Shown piece by piece: positions 6,338-7,488 of a stretch of DNA of 7,488 bases. The notes under the pieces are model-generated. The model was not told the origin of the DNA, ran no database searches, and saw only the letters and a list, made by a program, of their open reading frames with translations. Made by a program: the position numbers and the translations under genes. This DNA is from Anaerolineales bacterium (GTDB lineage: Bacteria > Chloroflexota > Anaerolineae > Anaerolineales > UBA6663), in NCBI GenBank assembly GCA_017999235.1, contig JAGOBN010000184.1, positions 1 through 7,488 of the forward strand, written 5' to 3'. Numbering within the stretch: position 1 is the first letter of the stretch; the number at the start of each line of letters is the position of its first letter.

Positions 6338-7375
6338 ATGGCTCTAAAAGTAAAAACCCCGCGGGCGCTGCCCAATGTTCAACCGCCGTCGTTTAAGGCG
6401 GTCATCCTGTACAGCATTATGAGCGATTGGACCCAGGATGACACGTTGCTGTCCGATGAGTGCATTACCCGCATGAAACGCGGGTTGAGCGTGGTCGGCG
6501 TGGAAGCGACCCCGGTGGCGATCCGGCGGGAGCTGAATGGCGCCCTCCAGCATTTTGACCCGCGGGAGTACGTGGTCTTCAACTGGGCGGAAGGCCTGGA
6601 CGGCTCTCCCAACGCCTACGACGCCGTGCCGCCCATGCTGGAGCAGCTGGGCTATGCCTATACCGGCGCCGATGCCTGGTCCCTGAGCGCCAGCTTGGAT
6701 AAAGGCTTCACCAAGAAGCTGCTGCTGGACGCCAAGATCCCCACGCCGGTCTCCAAGGTGTATGACCGCGCCGTGCTGAATGGCTGGCGCCGCTACCCGG
6801 CCCTGGTCAAGCCGGCCACCGAGCATTGCTCCTTCGGCATCACGCGGGAAGCGGTGGTGGATAACCCGCAGCAATTGAAGGAGCGCATCCAGTATGTGAT
6901 TGACACCTGGAAATGCCCGGCGCTGGTGGAAGACTTCATCGACGGCACCGAGTTCAATGTCTCGGTCTGGGGCAACGGCGACGAAGCCCAGGTGCTGCCG
7001 ATCAGCGCCATGGACTATTCCGCCTTCGCGGACTACCACGACCGGCTGTGCACGTTCGACGCCAAATGGAACCCCGAATCGGAAGCGTATCGCCTGACCG
7101 CCGTGCAATGCCCGGCCGCGCTGGATAAGACGCTCAAGCGCCGGATTGAGCGCGTGGCGCTGGCCACCTACAAAGCGCTGCGCCTGCGCGATTACGGCCG
7201 GGTGGATATGCGCGTCCGCAACGGCGTGCCGTACGTGCTGGATGTCAACGCCAACCCCGATATCACCATGGAGGGCGGTTTTGCGCGGTCGGCGCGCGCC
7301 GCCGGCTATGATTACGGGCAGATGACGGCCCGCATCCTGGGCCTGGCCGCCCGCCGCATGCCGGCGTTCGCCTGA
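6338..7375 (+). CDS. Divergent Ddl-fold ATP-grasp ligase, third copy
   Basis: A 345-residue ATP-grasp protein with the Ddl domain order but clearly more distant than the two tandem copies. N-terminal domain about 20-115 (YSIMSDW, FNWAEG, PPMLEQLGYAYTG); ATP lysines Lys122 (LDKGFTKK) and Lys158 (LVKPATEHCSFG); Lys243 followed by Trp244; metal ligands Asp290 (RVDM), Asp302 and Asn304 (LDVNANPD). The third set uses Asp302 where the others use Glu, still compatible with metal binding. Cys164 replaces the Ser of the Ddl REGS loop, and the Ddl LPGM loop is NPDITMEGG, so acceptor recognition must differ. It has its own promoter and terminator, 228 bases after the acetyltransferase. It may complete the same pathway or act independently; the substrate is unknown. 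It is probably active, since the ATP-binding residues are retained. Confidence 0.85.
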   Translation: MALKVKTPRALPNVQPPSFKAVILYSIMSDWTQDDTLLSDECITRMKRGLSVVGVEATPVAIRRELNGALQHFDPREYVVFNWAEGLDGSPNAYDAVPPMLEQLGYAYTGADAWSLSASLDKGFTKKLLLDAKIPTPVSKVYDRAVLNGWRRYPALVKPATEHCSFGITREAVVDNPQQLKERIQYVIDTWKCPALVEDFIDGTEFNVSVWGNGDEAQVLPISAMDYSAFADYHDRLCTFDAKWNPESEAYRLTAVQCPAALDKTLKRRIERVALATYKALRLRDYGRVDMRVRNGVPYVLDVNANPDITMEGGFARSARAAGYDYGQMTARILGLAARRMPAFA

Positions 7376-7396
7376 GCGCGGCCCGCTTTCCAAATC

Positions 7397-7428
7397 AAAA
7401 GGCCGGCTCTTCGCGAGCCGGCCTTTTT
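7397..7428. terminator. Bidirectional intrinsic terminator
   Basis: A 13-bp stem (7397-7409 with 7415-7427, core GGCCGGCTC) closes a 5-base loop TTCGC, with a run of T on the right and of A on the left. It can end transcription from both sides, which fits a convergent gene on the minus strand to the right. Confidence 0.92.
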
Positions 7429-7452
7429 GATTCGCTTATGCGGCGGCCCGGC

Positions 7453-7488
7453 CTAATCCGCGGCGGCCGCCAGCTGCGCCTCTTGCGC
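7453..7488 (-). CDS. Probable C-terminal end of a convergent gene (partial)
   Basis: Read on the minus strand, the last 36 bases give AQEAQLAAAAD followed by TAG (complement of 7453-7455). The Ala-rich tail, lack of stops and position just beyond a bidirectional terminator suggest the end of a gene that continues outside the window. Too short to name. Confidence 0.4.
   Translation of the reverse strand, partial: AQEAQLAAAAD

Overview
The window is GC-rich, with a strong G/C bias at third codon positions and many spurious antisense frames. The one AT-rich patch is roughly 6165-6310. The style of the proteins (a lipoprotein-like HtrA protease with a Pro/Thr-rich linker and a C-terminal domain opening with a 'VPNEW' motif, radical-SAM KamA, several ATP-grasp paralogues) suggests a Chloroflexota-type (Anaerolineae-like) bacterium, probably metagenomic. 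That assignment is inference only; no rRNA or other marker gene is present.

Layout. (1) 2-1582: a trypsin-like, PDZ-containing secreted lipoprotein protease, cut at its N-terminus by the window edge and closed by a perfect hairpin terminator (1606-1646). (2) 1583-1894: a 312-base intergenic region with a candidate promoter, TTTGACG direct repeats and a second terminator-like hairpin inside the presumed kamA leader. (3) 1895-6109: a tight same-strand cluster of four genes: lysine 2,3-aminomutase (kamA), two tandem paralogous Ddl-fold ATP-grasp ligases and a GNAT acetyltransferase. (4) 6110-6337: an AT-rich promoter region with a mini-ORF. (5) 6338-7375: a third, more divergent ATP-grasp ligase with its own promoter, ended by a bidirectional terminator (7397-7428). 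(6) 7453-7488: probably the last codons of a convergent minus-strand gene.

Working model. KamA keeps every residue expected for L-lysine to L-beta-lysine conversion. The ATP-grasp proteins keep ATP/Mg-binding residues but lack the tyrosine of true D-Ala-D-Ala ligases, so they probably make amide bonds between other amino acids. The GNAT would cap an amine. Together 1895-6109, possibly with 6338-7375, look like an uncharacterised pathway for a small, possibly N-acetylated, beta-lysine-containing peptide or amide (compatible solute, envelope component or secondary metabolite). The individual enzyme families are well supported; the pathway product is inference.
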